Notes under the pieces: generated by a model | The model's input: only the letters and a program-made list of their open reading frames with translations | What the model was told of the DNA's origin: nothing | Databases searched by the model: none | NCBI RefSeq assembly: GCF_003585765.1 | Contig: NZ_CP021235.1 | Span: 4,402,001-4,466,000, forward strand | Direction: 5' to 3' | Source of the DNA: Pontibacter actiniarum | GTDB lineage: Bacteria; Bacteroidota; Bacteroidia; Cytophagales; Hymenobacteraceae | Length of the DNA stretch: 64,000 nt | Shown here: piece by piece, positions 26,631-35,212 of the stretch | How positions within the stretch are numbered: the stretch's first letter is position 1 | Layout of the letters: the number at the start of each line of letters is the position of its first letter | Program-made: the position numbers and the translations under genes

Positions 26631-27605
26631 ATGGTATTTGTAACAGGCGGCAGTGGCCTGATCGGCAGTTTTCTGATCCCAGCGCTTTTACGGCAGGGGC
26701 ACCCGGTAAAGGCGCTCTACCGTGGGCAAATACCCGCTGTGGCCGGCGCTGACCGAGTGCAGTGGGTCGAGGGCGATATTCTGGACCCGGCCCTGCTCCG
26801 CGAGGCCCTGGCGGGTGTGGAGTATGTGTTCCACTGTGCCGGCCTGGTGTCCTATGCGCCGCAGGATGAGGAGCTGCTGAAGCAGGTAAACACCGAAGGC
26901 ACGGCCAACATAGTGGATGCCTGCCTGGAGGCTGGAAGTATAAAGCTTTGCCATGTGAGCTCTATTGCCGCAGTGGGCAGGCCCAAAGCCGTGGAGGTGC
27001 TGACCGAGAAGGCCAAGTGGGACCCGGCGGCCGACCTGTCGGCCTATGCCAGCTCCAAGTATTTTGCGGAGCTGGAAGTATGGCGCGGCGTGGCCGAAGG
27101 CTTGGACGCCGTGATGGTGAACCCTTCCATTGTGCTTGGCCCGGCCGACTGGAGCCGCAGCAGCACGCAGCTGTTTAAGTACGTGTACAACGAACGCCCT
27201 TTCTACACGGCAGGAGAAGCCAACTTTGTAGATGTGCGCGATGTGGTGGAGGCCATGATGCGCCTGACGTTCTCGGAAATCTCAGGGGAAAGGTTTATCT
27301 TAAATGCGGAACGGATGAGCTACCGCGCTTTTTTTGAGGAGGTGGCCGCCTGCTTTGGCAAAAAGGCGCCGTCCATAAAAGTGCCGCCCTTGCTGGCGGA
27401 GGCCGTCTGGCGGTTGGAGCATGCGCGTGCCTGGCTCACGGGCCGCCGCCCGTTGATCACCAAGGACACTGCGCGGGTGGCCAAGAAAACGCACTTTTTC
27501 AGCAACGACAAAATCAGGAAAACCCTGAGCTTCGAGTTCAGGCCTGTTGCGGAGTCGGTGCGCTGGGTGTGCCAGGAGCTGCAGCAGCAGGTGCAGGGTG
27601 TGTAG
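26631..27605 (+). CDS. NAD-dependent epimerase/dehydratase family protein (extended SDR)
   Basis: 324-residue extended short-chain dehydrogenase/reductase. The N-terminal dinucleotide motif is VTGGSGLIGSFL (residues 4-15). The catalytic region has VSSIAAVG (Ser) and YASSKYFAE (Tyr and Lys, near 141-145). The MVNPSIVLGP segment is typical of the dihydroflavonol-reductase/sugar-epimerase-like branch. Substrate unknown; similar proteins act on sugar nucleotides, sterols or flavonoid-like ketones. TATACTT at 26613 lies 18 bases before the ATG. Downstream is a TPR gene after a 83-base gap. Confidence 0.88.
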   Translation: MVFVTGGSGLIGSFLIPALLRQGHPVKALYRGQIPAVAGADRVQWVEGDILDPALLREALAGVEYVFHCAGLVSYAPQDEELLKQVNTEGTANIVDACLEAGSIKLCHVSSIAAVGRPKAVEVLTEKAKWDPAADLSAYASSKYFAELEVWRGVAEGLDAVMVNPSIVLGPADWSRSSTQLFKYVYNERPFYTAGEANFVDVRDVVEAMMRLTFSEISGERFILNAERMSYRAFFEEVAACFGKKAPSIKVPPLLAEAVWRLEHARAWLTGRRPLITKDTARVAKKTHFFSNDKIRKTLSFEFRPVAESVRWVCQELQQQVQGV

Positions 27606-27688
27606 CTGCAAAGGCTGAATAAACTATTTGCAGCGTTAATATGTAGTAAGAAAAAGGCTGTTTAGAAGCAGCTGGTTGGACATTGGAG

Positions 27689-29086
27689 ATGAAAGAAGAC
27701 TTTGACGAACACAGCGAAGAGCTGGAACTGATACAGCGTTTCGAGCGCATGCTCGGCAACAATGAGACGGCGTTTTTTGACCTCACGGATTTTGAGTATA
27801 TCATAGATCACTATACAGCAAATTTTGAGTATAAGAAAGCCCTGGCTGCCTGCGATTCCGCGTTGGTGCAGTACCCGTTCTCGACGGAGCTGCAGATAGA
27901 CAAGGCGCAGCTGCTGGCCATGTCCGGTAACTTTGAGGGCGCCCTGGAGCTGATCAACAAAGTGGCGGAGGTAGAGCCGGAGAATGCTGACGTGCAGTTA
28001 ACGCGCGGCATTGTCTATACACAGCGCGGCGAGTTCCGCGCGGCCATAGACTACTTCAAAAAGGCGTTGGCTTACGCCGATGACCGGGACGATATATACT
28101 TTAACATTGGCTTGGCCTACCAAACCTGGGGCAAAGTGGCCTCGGCGATTAAGTACTACAAGAAGTGCGTGGAGCTGAACCAGGAGAACGAGGCCGCCAT
28201 GCAGGAAGTGCTTTACTGCATGGACCTGACCAACTCCGTGAATGAGCACCTGCCGTTTTTCCAGAAGTTCGTGGACGACGACCCTTACTCGTATGTGGCG
28301 TGGTTTAACCTGGGTAACGTGTACAATAAGATGGGCGCCTACGACAAGGCCATCGCCGCTTACGACTACGCCACCATTATCCGCCCCGACTTTATAACGG
28401 CCTACAACAACATGGCCAATGCGCAGGTGTACCTGGGCGAGTATACCAAAGCCATCGAGTCCTTCAACGCCATGATTGAGCATGGGGAGCCGAATGCGGA
28501 GGTGTACTGTAACATTGGCGAGTGCTACGAAAAGCTGCTGCAGTGGGACCTGTCGCGCCGCTATTACCAGAAGTCGGTGGACCTGGACCCGGAGATGGAC
28601 GAGGCCTGGTTCGGTATCGGCGTGATTCTGGATGCCCAGGGCAAGTGGTACGAGGCGGTGCACTTCTTTAAGAAGGCTGTGGAACTCTACAACGACAGTG
28701 CCGACTACTGGGTGGCGCTGGCTGCCGCAGAGTACCACGTGGGCCATGTGGTGTCGGCGCTGGAAAGCTACGAGCGGGCCGCCGAGATCCGCCCCGACGA
28801 CAAGAACATCTACCTCAACTGGTCCATTATCCTCTTTGAGCAGGGTAACTTTGAGGAGGCGACAGACATTATTTTAAATGCCATAGAACTGCAGCCAAAG
28901 GAGGCTGAGCTCTATTACAGGGCCTGCGCATACATGCTTTCTGCAGGAAAATACCGCGAAGCTTACAATTATCTGGAAAATGCGTTAATTTTGGATTTCG
29001 ACAAGCACAAGCTGCTGTTCGAGTTCTTCCCTGAGCTGGAGTCGCAGCGAGCATTAGCCCGATTAATTGATCAGTATCGCAAATAA
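27689..29086 (+). CDS. Tetratricopeptide repeat protein
   Basis: 465-residue soluble protein made almost entirely of TPR units, at least ten of them from about residue 45 to 450. Clear repeats include AIDYFKKALAYADDRDDIYF, SAIKYYKKCVELNQENEAAM, YDKAIAAYDYATIIRPDFIT and EEATDIILNAIELQPKEAEL. No signal peptide or membrane segment is seen, so it is probably a cytoplasmic scaffold. ATG 27689 is preferred over the TTG two codons earlier. The stop lies six bases before the phosphosulfolactate synthase start, so the two are very likely co-transcribed and perhaps translationally linked. Its binding partner is unknown. Confidence 0.9.
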   Translation: MKEDFDEHSEELELIQRFERMLGNNETAFFDLTDFEYIIDHYTANFEYKKALAACDSALVQYPFSTELQIDKAQLLAMSGNFEGALELINKVAEVEPENADVQLTRGIVYTQRGEFRAAIDYFKKALAYADDRDDIYFNIGLAYQTWGKVASAIKYYKKCVELNQENEAAMQEVLYCMDLTNSVNEHLPFFQKFVDDDPYSYVAWFNLGNVYNKMGAYDKAIAAYDYATIIRPDFITAYNNMANAQVYLGEYTKAIESFNAMIEHGEPNAEVYCNIGECYEKLLQWDLSRRYYQKSVDLDPEMDEAWFGIGVILDAQGKWYEAVHFFKKAVELYNDSADYWVALAAAEYHVGHVVSALESYERAAEIRPDDKNIYLNWSIILFEQGNFEEATDIILNAIELQPKEAELYYRACAYMLSAGKYREAYNYLENALILDFDKHKLLFEFFPELESQRALARLIDQYRK

Positions 29087-29092
29087 AATCAA

Positions 29093-29866
29093 ATGAACTA
29101 TACGCTGAATAGCATTCCGGAGCGTGCCACAAAACCGCGCGAACGCGGCTTTACCATGGCCATGGACAAGGGGCTTAGCATCCGGGAGGTAGAAGACTTC
29201 CTGGAGGTAGCCGGAGATTATGTCGACATTGTAAAGCTTGGCTGGGCCACGTCCTTCGTTACGCCTAACCTGAAAAAGAAGCTGGAGGTTTACAGGGCTG
29301 CCGGTATTCCGACCTACTTTGGGGGTACCCTGTTTGAGGCCTTCATCGTTCGCAATCAGTTCGACGACTACCGCCGGGTGCTGGATCAGTACGAGATGAC
29401 GTTTGCCGAAGTGTCTGACGGTTCGCTGGAGATGGCACACGATGAGAAGTGCGAGTACATCGCCAAGCTGTCGGAGCAGGTCACGGTGCTTTCAGAGGTT
29501 GGCTCCAAGGACGCGGAGAAAATCATCCCGCCCTATATGTGGATCAAGCTGATGAAAGCCGAGTTGGAGGCAGGTGCCTGGAAAGTGATCGGCGAGGCGC
29601 GCGAAGGCGGCAACGTTGGCCTGTTCCGTTCAACGGGAGAGGTGCGCAGCGGCCTGGTGGAAGAGATCCTGACTCAGATTCCGTTCGAGAAGATTCTTTG
29701 GGAGGCGCCGCAGAAAGCGCAGCAAGTATGGTTCATCAAGCTATTGGGAGCCAACGTAAACCTGGGCAACATCGCGCCGAGCGAGGTCATTCCGCTGGAG
29801 ACCATCCGCCTGGGCTTGCGTGGAGACACCTTCAGCCACTTCCTGGATATGGAAAAACCCTGCTAG
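29093..29866 (+). CDS. Phosphosulfolactate synthase (ComA family)
   Basis: 257-residue TIM-barrel enzyme of the ComA family (PF02679). In methanogens it adds sulfite to phosphoenolpyruvate to give (R)-phosphosulfolactate, the first step of coenzyme M synthesis. Recognisable segments are RGFTMAMDKGLS (near 18-29), VDIVKLGWATS (near 44), GGTLFEAFI (near 76), FAEVSDGSLEM (near 103) and LWEAPQKAQQVWFI (near 200). Length is normal. Bacteroidetes do not make coenzyme M, so the product may be free sulfolactate or feed C3-sulfonate or sulfonolipid metabolism (inference). It follows the TPR gene by six bases and is closed by a terminator. Confidence 0.88.
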   Translation: MNYTLNSIPERATKPRERGFTMAMDKGLSIREVEDFLEVAGDYVDIVKLGWATSFVTPNLKKKLEVYRAAGIPTYFGGTLFEAFIVRNQFDDYRRVLDQYEMTFAEVSDGSLEMAHDEKCEYIAKLSEQVTVLSEVGSKDAEKIIPPYMWIKLMKAELEAGAWKVIGEAREGGNVGLFRSTGEVRSGLVEEILTQIPFEKILWEAPQKAQQVWFIKLLGANVNLGNIAPSEVIPLETIRLGLRGDTFSHFLDMEKPC

Positions 29867-29895
29867 CAGGTTTAAGGATAAAATAAAAAGTACAT

Positions 29896-29929
29896 AAATT
29901 GCCCGTCGGTGTGGCCGCACGGGCAATTT
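29896..29929 (+). terminator. Intrinsic terminator after the phosphosulfolactate synthase gene
   Basis: Arms AAATTGCCCGT (29896-29906) and ACGGGCAATTT (29919-29929) pair exactly over 11 bases, followed by CTTTTTAA. It lies 30 bases after the stop codon. Confidence 0.85.
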
Positions 29930-29972
29930 CTTTTTAACCAGGCGCACACCAGCTGTCGCAATAACACAAAAA

Positions 29973-30926
29973 ATGGAACGAAGATCTTTACGAGAGTACC
30001 TGCTGCTGTTTGCTAAAGGCGTAGGTATGGGTGCCGCTGACGTGGTGCCCGGTGTCTCTGGTGGCACTATTGCCTTTATCACCGGTATTTATGAGGAGCT
30101 GCTGGGCTCTATCCGTTCGGTAAACGGCGAGGCGCTAAAGCTGCTGCTGCGCTTCGACTTAAAGGGTTTCTGGAAGCACATTAACGGCAACTTCCTGGTG
30201 GTGCTCATCTCAGGCATTCTGTTCTCCATCGCTTCCCTGTCGCGCCTTATCCTGTATCTCCTGGAGAACCATCCGGAGATGCTCTGGTCTTTCTTTTTCG
30301 GGTTGATAGTGGCCTCTGCCGTGGTGGTGAGCAAGAAGATCACCCGCTGGACACCCGGTGTGTTACTCGCCGGCCTGGCCGGAGCAGCAATTGCCTACTA
30401 CATCACAGTGGCCACGCCCACACAAAGTCCGGAGGCGTATTGGTTTATCTTTCTGTCTGGCGCCATTGCCATCTGCGCCATGATTCTGCCGGGTATCTCC
30501 GGGAGCTTCCTGCTGGTGCTGCTGGCCAAGTATGAGTTTATACTTAACGCCGTAAAAGAGCTGCGGGTCGATATTGTGGCCGTGTTTGGCGTTGGCTGCG
30601 TTACCGGGATACTGGCCTTCTCGCATGTGCTTAACTACATGCTGAAGCGGCATCATAATGTAACAGTGGCCCTGCTTACGGGCTTTATGGTCGGCTCGCT
30701 GAACAAAGTGTGGCCGTGGAAGCAAACGCTGGAAACCTATACCGACCGCCACGGGGAGGTAAAGCCGCTGGTGCAGGAAAACGTGCTGCCCGGAAGCTAC
30801 GAAGCCCTCACAGGGCAGGAGCCGTACCTGATGTACGGCATACTGCTGGCCGTTTTTGGCTTTATGCTGGTGTACTTCGTGGACCGCATCACCGACGACA
30901 CCACCACCCCTCAGGTTAAAGTATAG
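29973..30926 (+). CDS. DUF368 polyprenyl-phosphate transporter (PopT type)
   Basis: 317-residue polytopic inner-membrane protein, about eight to nine hydrophobic segments. The DUF368 signature GMGAADVVPGVSGGTIAFITGIYEEL, residues about 18-43, appears here as GVGMGAADVVPGVSGG. A second copy-like segment, AMILPGISGSFLLVLLAKYE, near residue 170 reflects the inverted-repeat fold. DUF368 proteins are known to recycle undecaprenyl phosphate across the inner membrane, which supports peptidoglycan and surface glycan synthesis. It ends four bases before aroE, so the two form an operon. Confidence 0.9.
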   Translation: MERRSLREYLLLFAKGVGMGAADVVPGVSGGTIAFITGIYEELLGSIRSVNGEALKLLLRFDLKGFWKHINGNFLVVLISGILFSIASLSRLILYLLENHPEMLWSFFFGLIVASAVVVSKKITRWTPGVLLAGLAGAAIAYYITVATPTQSPEAYWFIFLSGAIAICAMILPGISGSFLLVLLAKYEFILNAVKELRVDIVAVFGVGCVTGILAFSHVLNYMLKRHHNVTVALLTGFMVGSLNKVWPWKQTLETYTDRHGEVKPLVQENVLPGSYEALTGQEPYLMYGILLAVFGFMLVYFVDRITDDTTTPQVKV

Positions 30927-30930
30927 GCGT

Positions 30931-31671
30931 ATGCGCAGGTTCGGACTCATCGGTAAAAAGCTGGGGCACTCGTTCTCTAAGAAGTACTTTACAGAGAAGT
31001 TTGCCCGCGAAGGCATAGCAGATGCTGCCTATGAGCTGTATGAGCTACCGCAGGTAGAGGCGCTGCCGGCGCTGCTGCGGCAAGAGCCGGAGCTGGTGGG
31101 GCTGAACGTGACCGTGCCTTACAAGGAGCAGGTAATGCCGCTGCTGGACGAGTTGGATGCCGCTGCTGCTAAAATCGGTGCGGTGAATACCATCAAGATA
31201 AGCGGCGGTAAGGCAAAAGGCTACAACACCGACTTCCTGGGTTTTAAAGGCTCCTTGGAGGATTTTTACCCGGAGCAGGAGCGAGGGCAGGCGCTGGTGC
31301 TGGGCACGGGTGGCGCGGCCAAAGCCGTCTGGGCAGCCCTGGATGCCTTGGGTGTACCGTACGTGCGGGTGTCGCGGCAGGAGGCGGAGGGCCAGCTAAG
31401 CTACAGGCAGCTGACGCCGGCGCTGCTGCAAAAGTATAACCTGGTCGTGAATACCACCCCGCTGGGCATGTACCCGCAGGTGCAGGAGGCGCCGGAGCTG
31501 CCCTACAGTAGCATAACGCCTGAGCACTACATCTACGATTTGGTGTACAACCCCGAACAAACGCTGCTCATGCAGAGAAGTGCCGCTAACGGCGCTAAAA
31601 CCCTCAATGGCCTGCCGATGCTTTATCGCCAGGCCGACGCTGCCTGGAGCATTTGGAATTCCGAATATTAA
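30931..31671 (+). CDS. aroE: Shikimate dehydrogenase
   Basis: 246-residue NADP-dependent enzyme reducing 3-dehydroshikimate to shikimate in aromatic amino acid synthesis. I use ATG 30931, which begins MRRFGLIGKKLGHSFSKKYF. Shikimate-binding elements are GHSFSKKYFTEKF (SxS), LNVTVPYKEQVMPLLDEL (catalytic Lys of NVTVPYK near 67) and GAVNTIKI. The dinucleotide loop is VLGTGGAAKAVWAAL near residue 122. It is somewhat shorter than E. coli AroE (272) but matches the compact Bacteroidetes form. It starts four bases after the DUF368 gene stop. Confidence 0.94.
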   Translation: MRRFGLIGKKLGHSFSKKYFTEKFAREGIADAAYELYELPQVEALPALLRQEPELVGLNVTVPYKEQVMPLLDELDAAAAKIGAVNTIKISGGKAKGYNTDFLGFKGSLEDFYPEQERGQALVLGTGGAAKAVWAALDALGVPYVRVSRQEAEGQLSYRQLTPALLQKYNLVVNTTPLGMYPQVQEAPELPYSSITPEHYIYDLVYNPEQTLLMQRSAANGAKTLNGLPMLYRQADAAWSIWNSEY

Positions 31672-31768
31672 ACAGTACAATTGTAAAGGCACTAAAAAGT
31701 ATGCCTGCAGTGCAACTTTGTCCTGTGTTATGTGCGTAGAAGGAGGGAAGTACCCAACTCCCGATACC

Positions 31769-32173
31769 ATGCCGCACTTTAACACCCTAAAGCATAAAGC
31801 GCATGCTTTCAACACTGCCGTCTACGCGTTGTACCTATCCTACCGCGATAGCCGTGTAAAGTGGTATGTGCGGGTGCTGCTGGCCCTGGCTATCGGTTAT
31901 GCCCTTAGCCCGTTGGACCTGGTGCCGGACCTGAGGGTAGTTTTCGGGTACCTGGATGATGTGTTGCTGGTGACGCTGGGGCTGTTCGGCTCTTACCGGC
32001 TGGTTCCAAAGCAGGTGGTGCAAGAGGCACAGCATCAGGCATACGAGGAGATGGGCTACGAAAGCGGTAACCCGGTCGTGGCCCTGAAAGTGATCAGCTA
32101 TACTTGGCTGCTGCTGCTGACGCTAACAGCGCTGATCGGCTACAAAATTTTATTTCTGGATATACTCTACTAA
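31769..32173 (+). CDS. DUF1232 (YkvA family) small membrane protein
   Basis: 134-residue protein. The DUF1232 core is LALAIGYALSPLDLVPD followed by VVFGYLDDVLLVTLGL, residues about 32-70, and there is a C-terminal membrane segment (YTWLLLLTLTALIGYKILF). The function of YkvA proteins is not established. ATG 31769 is chosen because it begins just before the conserved region. An AGGAGGG stretch at 31741-31747 lies 21 bases upstream, which is too far for an ordinary Shine-Dalgarno site. It may be served by the earlier in-frame ATG at 31730. It follows aroE by about 100 bases. Confidence 0.85.
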   Translation: MPHFNTLKHKAHAFNTAVYALYLSYRDSRVKWYVRVLLALAIGYALSPLDLVPDLRVVFGYLDDVLLVTLGLFGSYRLVPKQVVQEAQHQAYEEMGYESGNPVVALKVISYTWLLLLTLTALIGYKILFLDILY

Positions 32174-32238
32174 GTATAAAGTGCTTCCGAGCAAGGTTTA
32201 AGATGATTTACAACTACTAAGAGCTTGCTGCGAAAGAG

Positions 32239-32264
32239 AAAGCCTCCCATACCCGGGAGGCTTT
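32239..32264 (+). terminator. Intrinsic terminator after the DUF1232 gene
   Basis: Arms AAAGCCTCCC (32239-32248) and GGGAGGCTTT (32255-32264) pair over ten bases with a six-base loop, followed by TTGTTTTTTT. Confidence 0.85.
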
Positions 32265-32681
32265 TGTTTTTTTACCCCGTGCACACTTGTAGTAGCCTTG
32301 CCGCTGTTTGGGGGGCGACTTTTGCGTCCCCGGAAAGCAGGCTTTTCCCATTTGCTTCCGGCTGGCAATTAAGCGTTGCCCTGAACCGCTGTTCCCTTCC
32401 TGCTTTACGCTCTTTGCCACCTTGCTTGCATGTCCTTAATTGCGGAATGCAGCATGCGGCTGCTTCTAATGATATATTGGATTATGGGTAGCTACTTTTA
32501 AATAATTCTTTTAGAAGGTGTGGCTTCAACCATCGGATTTTCATAGCTTTACCTGCTGGCGGAGCGGCTTTGTGAGCACGCGCCCGGGCAGCCAACTGTT
32601 CCATAATTATTTTTTACCTGCTTGCAACCATCCGGCTCTGCGTGGAATCATAGAGGTACACAAGCGTAAAACAGGCAGCAC
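32265..32681. other. Intergenic region before the ECF sigma gene
   Basis: About 415 bases without a supported gene. A plus-strand frame of 88 codons (32225-32491) starts before the terminator hairpin and shows no protein-like features. The last 150 bases should contain the sigma-factor promoter, but I could not pick a convincing -33/-7 pair. Confidence 0.4.
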
Positions 32682-33260
32682 TTGAAGCTTTTTTCAAAAC
32701 CTAAATCTGACGAGGAAAAACTCATAGACGGATGCATCGCGGGCAAGCGCGACATGCAGCGCCTGCTCTATGACCTGTATTCCAAGAAAATGATGGCGGT
32801 GTGCCTGCGTTACGCGCCCACGACCTTTGAGGCGGAGGATATTATGCAGGATGCCTTTGTGAAGGTGTTCAACAATCTCCAGACCTTTAAAAGGGATTGC
32901 CCGGTGGAGTTCTGGATTCGCCGCATCATGATCAACACGGCCCTAAAGCATCTGCGCAGCAAGCAGCTGCTGACGGTGTCGCATGAGTCGGAGGAGGTAG
33001 CAAACCTTAGCGCTGATGATGTGAACCTAAGCGGCTACTCCCTGGACGAACTCCTAAGTATGATCCAGAGCCTCGCGCCACGCTACCGCATGGTGTTTAA
33101 CCTTTATGCCATAGAGGGTTACAACCACAAAGAGATTGGCGAGATGCTGGGCATATCAGAGGGAACTTCAAAATCACAGTATTCACGTGCCAGAGTCATA
33201 CTTCAGAATATGCTTCTGCGCCAGGAAGAAAACATTAAGGAACATGTCATCAGCAACTAA
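32682..33260 (+). CDS. ECF-type RNA polymerase sigma factor
   Basis: 192-residue sigma-70 factor of the extracytoplasmic-function group. Region 2 (about 25-95) has LLYDLYSKKMMAVCLRY, EAEDIMQDAFVKVF and FWIRRIMINTALKHL. Region 4 (about 125-180) has LAPRYRMVFNLYAIEGY and HKEIGEMLGISEGTSKSQYS. The start is TTG at 32682; the next ATG is 24 codons inside and would remove conserved sequence. Its last 17 bases overlap one possible start (33244) of the following membrane-anchored gene, the classic arrangement of a sigma factor with its regulator. Confidence 0.93.
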   Translation: MKLFSKPKSDEEKLIDGCIAGKRDMQRLLYDLYSKKMMAVCLRYAPTTFEAEDIMQDAFVKVFNNLQTFKRDCPVEFWIRRIMINTALKHLRSKQLLTVSHESEEVANLSADDVNLSGYSLDELLSMIQSLAPRYRMVFNLYAIEGYNHKEIGEMLGISEGTSKSQYSRARVILQNMLLRQEENIKEHVISN

Positions 33261-33276
33261 TAACCAGCGGGGGAGA

Positions 33277-34938
33277 ATGGAAGAAGAGTTCCAGCGCCGC
33301 ATGCACGACGCTGAGGCTTCTCCGTCCGCAGACCTTTGGTCTCGCATAGACCACCAGCTTACGGTGCAGGAAAACGGGCAGTACAAGCGCGGCATGCTGT
33401 TCTACAGGCAGCTGGCCGCAGCCTGTGTCACGCTGCTGATCGTAGCGGGAGGCCTGGCGGTGTACTATCTCCAAGGCGCAGCGCCTGCACCACTGGCGCA
33501 TGTGCAGCCGGGGCAAAGCGCGGCGGCGGCTGTGGCCTCTGCAGGCATGGCGGCGGCAACGGCAGAAGAAAGGCCTGTAACCGACGAAGCCATTGCTGCG
33601 GCAATGCAGGAGGCCGTGCAGCAGCCGGTAGTCGTAAGGCGGCCTGCGCAGGCGGCAAAACCAAAGCTGGCGAAGAAATCAGCATCCGGCTCCGCGCAAA
33701 CAGGGGCGACACCAGCAACTATAGCAGGGGCCGAGGAGGCGTTCGTAGCTGATGCTGCTAGCGCCGTGGCAACAGAGCCTGGCGCCTGGCACGCTGTGCC
33801 GGGCGCAACGTACACCGCTTCCTTTGGGAGCAACGGCGGAAAGCAGGCAAGCCAGCGCGTTCTCTCTATGTTCCCTTCCGCACGGGAGGCGTTGACGGGG
33901 ATGCCTGTAAAAGCTGGTTTTTCCGCAGCACCCCCGGCCTTTGCCGCAACAAAGCAGGCCGGAGAGGCCGCTGCTGACTTCAGAAGCTTAAATGAGGCGG
34001 TGATGCACCGCGTAAAGGAAGTACAGGCGGAGCAGGAGCAAATGCTGCAGCGCTACAAAGCCGAGCAGGCTTTGGCCGTCGCCGGGAAAACGGAGAAAGA
34101 AGAGCGCAGTGGCTCAGCGGGCAAATGGTCGCTGGGAATGGCCTACACGCCCAGCTATTTTGAGCAGAATATAGGCATGCCCACCCAAATGATGGGGCCA
34201 AGCAGCTTCAAAACCTTAATGCCCCCTTCTGCGATCCAGGAATCAACCGCCATGGTAGAGGAGGCCCGGGAAGAGTATGAGCAGGAGGTGGAGCCTGGCT
34301 TCTCGTTCGGGGTAGAGGTGAAAGCGGGCTTTAAGCTAGGGAAGAAATGGAAACTGCTGAGCGGCCTCGGCTTTACGCAGAATACGGCCCGCTCAAAATC
34401 CAGCTACGTGATTCAGCAGTTCTGGAACAAGCCCAACTCTGAGGAGCGGGTTTCTCCCGGACCAACCACCATCTTTCTGCCGTCGCTGAGCAGTAACTTT
34501 GCCTCCGACTCGCTAAATGTAACCAAAGCAGAGGAATTTAACGTGCAGTACCGTTACCGCCACCTGACGGTGCCGGTAGGGGTGCAGTACGAGGGCCAGC
34601 TAAGCAAAGACTGGTTCTGGTTCGCCGGGGGAGGTGTCGCCGCGAACATACTGCTGCAGACGTCCATCCTGGCCTCCGCCTCTGATGTGAATGACATCGA
34701 CTACGGTGTCAGCGACGACAATTCGCCGTTCCGTAAGCTGCAATGGTCCGGGAACGTTACGGCTGGCCTGGGTAAGCGCCTGTCTAACAACCTGTCAGTC
34801 ACGATTGGCCCGGAGTTTAGAGGGTACTTCGATACGTTGCTTTCCTCCCCGGAGAAGGCGCATGCACCACAGGGCAAGCCATACACCATGGGCTTGAACA
34901 TGGCGGTGAACTATGACCTTGGGCCCGGCCGCAGGTAA
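33277..34938 (+). CDS. Membrane-anchored protein with C-terminal beta-barrel, probable partner of the upstream sigma factor
   Basis: 553 residues from ATG 33277, which has GGGGGAG eight bases upstream; ATG 33244, inside the sigma gene, is the alternative. Residues 1-44 are cytoplasmic, with EFQRRMHDAEASPSADLWSR, a pattern seen in Bacteroidetes genes that follow ECF sigma factors. Residues 45-65 form one membrane helix (LAAACVTLLIVAGGLAVYYL). Residues 70-280 are a low-complexity Ala/Gln/Lys-rich linker. Residues 283-553 look like an OmpA/PorT-like outer-membrane beta-barrel with alternating hydrophobic strands (WSLGMAYTPSYFEQN ... GLNMAVNYDLG). An inner-membrane anchor and an outer-membrane barrel in one chain is odd; it would have to span the periplasm or be processed. 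Anti-sigma activity is inferred from position only. Confidence 0.78.
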   Translation: MEEEFQRRMHDAEASPSADLWSRIDHQLTVQENGQYKRGMLFYRQLAAACVTLLIVAGGLAVYYLQGAAPAPLAHVQPGQSAAAAVASAGMAAATAEERPVTDEAIAAAMQEAVQQPVVVRRPAQAAKPKLAKKSASGSAQTGATPATIAGAEEAFVADAASAVATEPGAWHAVPGATYTASFGSNGGKQASQRVLSMFPSAREALTGMPVKAGFSAAPPAFAATKQAGEAAADFRSLNEAVMHRVKEVQAEQEQMLQRYKAEQALAVAGKTEKEERSGSAGKWSLGMAYTPSYFEQNIGMPTQMMGPSSFKTLMPPSAIQESTAMVEEAREEYEQEVEPGFSFGVEVKAGFKLGKKWKLLSGLGFTQNTARSKSSYVIQQFWNKPNSEERVSPGPTTIFLPSLSSNFASDSLNVTKAEEFNVQYRYRHLTVPVGVQYEGQLSKDWFWFAGGGVAANILLQTSILASASDVNDIDYGVSDDNSPFRKLQWSGNVTAGLGKRLSNNLSVTIGPEFRGYFDTLLSSPEKAHAPQGKPYTMGLNMAVNYDLGPGRR

Positions 34939-35013
34939 CCGGTTTTTTCTCACAGGCCATGCAACGCGCGGGCCTGGTATGGGGTCCTAATACTGAAGAA
35001 GAAGATAAAGCCG

Positions 35014-35124
35014 ATGCTTAAGAAACCACTGCAAGACTTTATTCAGGTATGCGCCATTGTAGCGCAGCAAAACCTGTACGGATGGTATCTGCTGCTGGTG
35101 CTGCTCGCCTTTGCTGTACTTTAA
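35014..35124 (+). CDS. Possible 36-residue single-pass membrane peptide
   Basis: ATG at 35014 opens a 36-codon frame to TAA at 35124. It has a short charged start (MLKKPLQDF), then the C-terminal hydrophobic run YGWYLLLVLLAFAVL. It sits between the beta-barrel gene and a small lipoprotein gene in the same direction. There is no family to compare with; it may be chance. Confidence 0.35.
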   Translation: MLKKPLQDFIQVCAIVAQQNLYGWYLLLVLLAFAVL

Positions 35125-35212
35125 GTGTGCCACTCTAAGCTATGAAAAGCGCCTGCAGGTAAAGCTGCCGGGTTGCCGTTACGTTTACCACCATTAGTGC
35201 AATTTAACAACT

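Noticed and set aside
30089-30343. Minus-strand frame opposite the DUF368 gene
   Set aside because: Short antisense shadow inside a well-supported membrane protein gene.
32225-32491. 88-codon plus-strand frame after the DUF1232 gene
   Set aside because: It begins inside the terminator region and has no family features or conserved composition.
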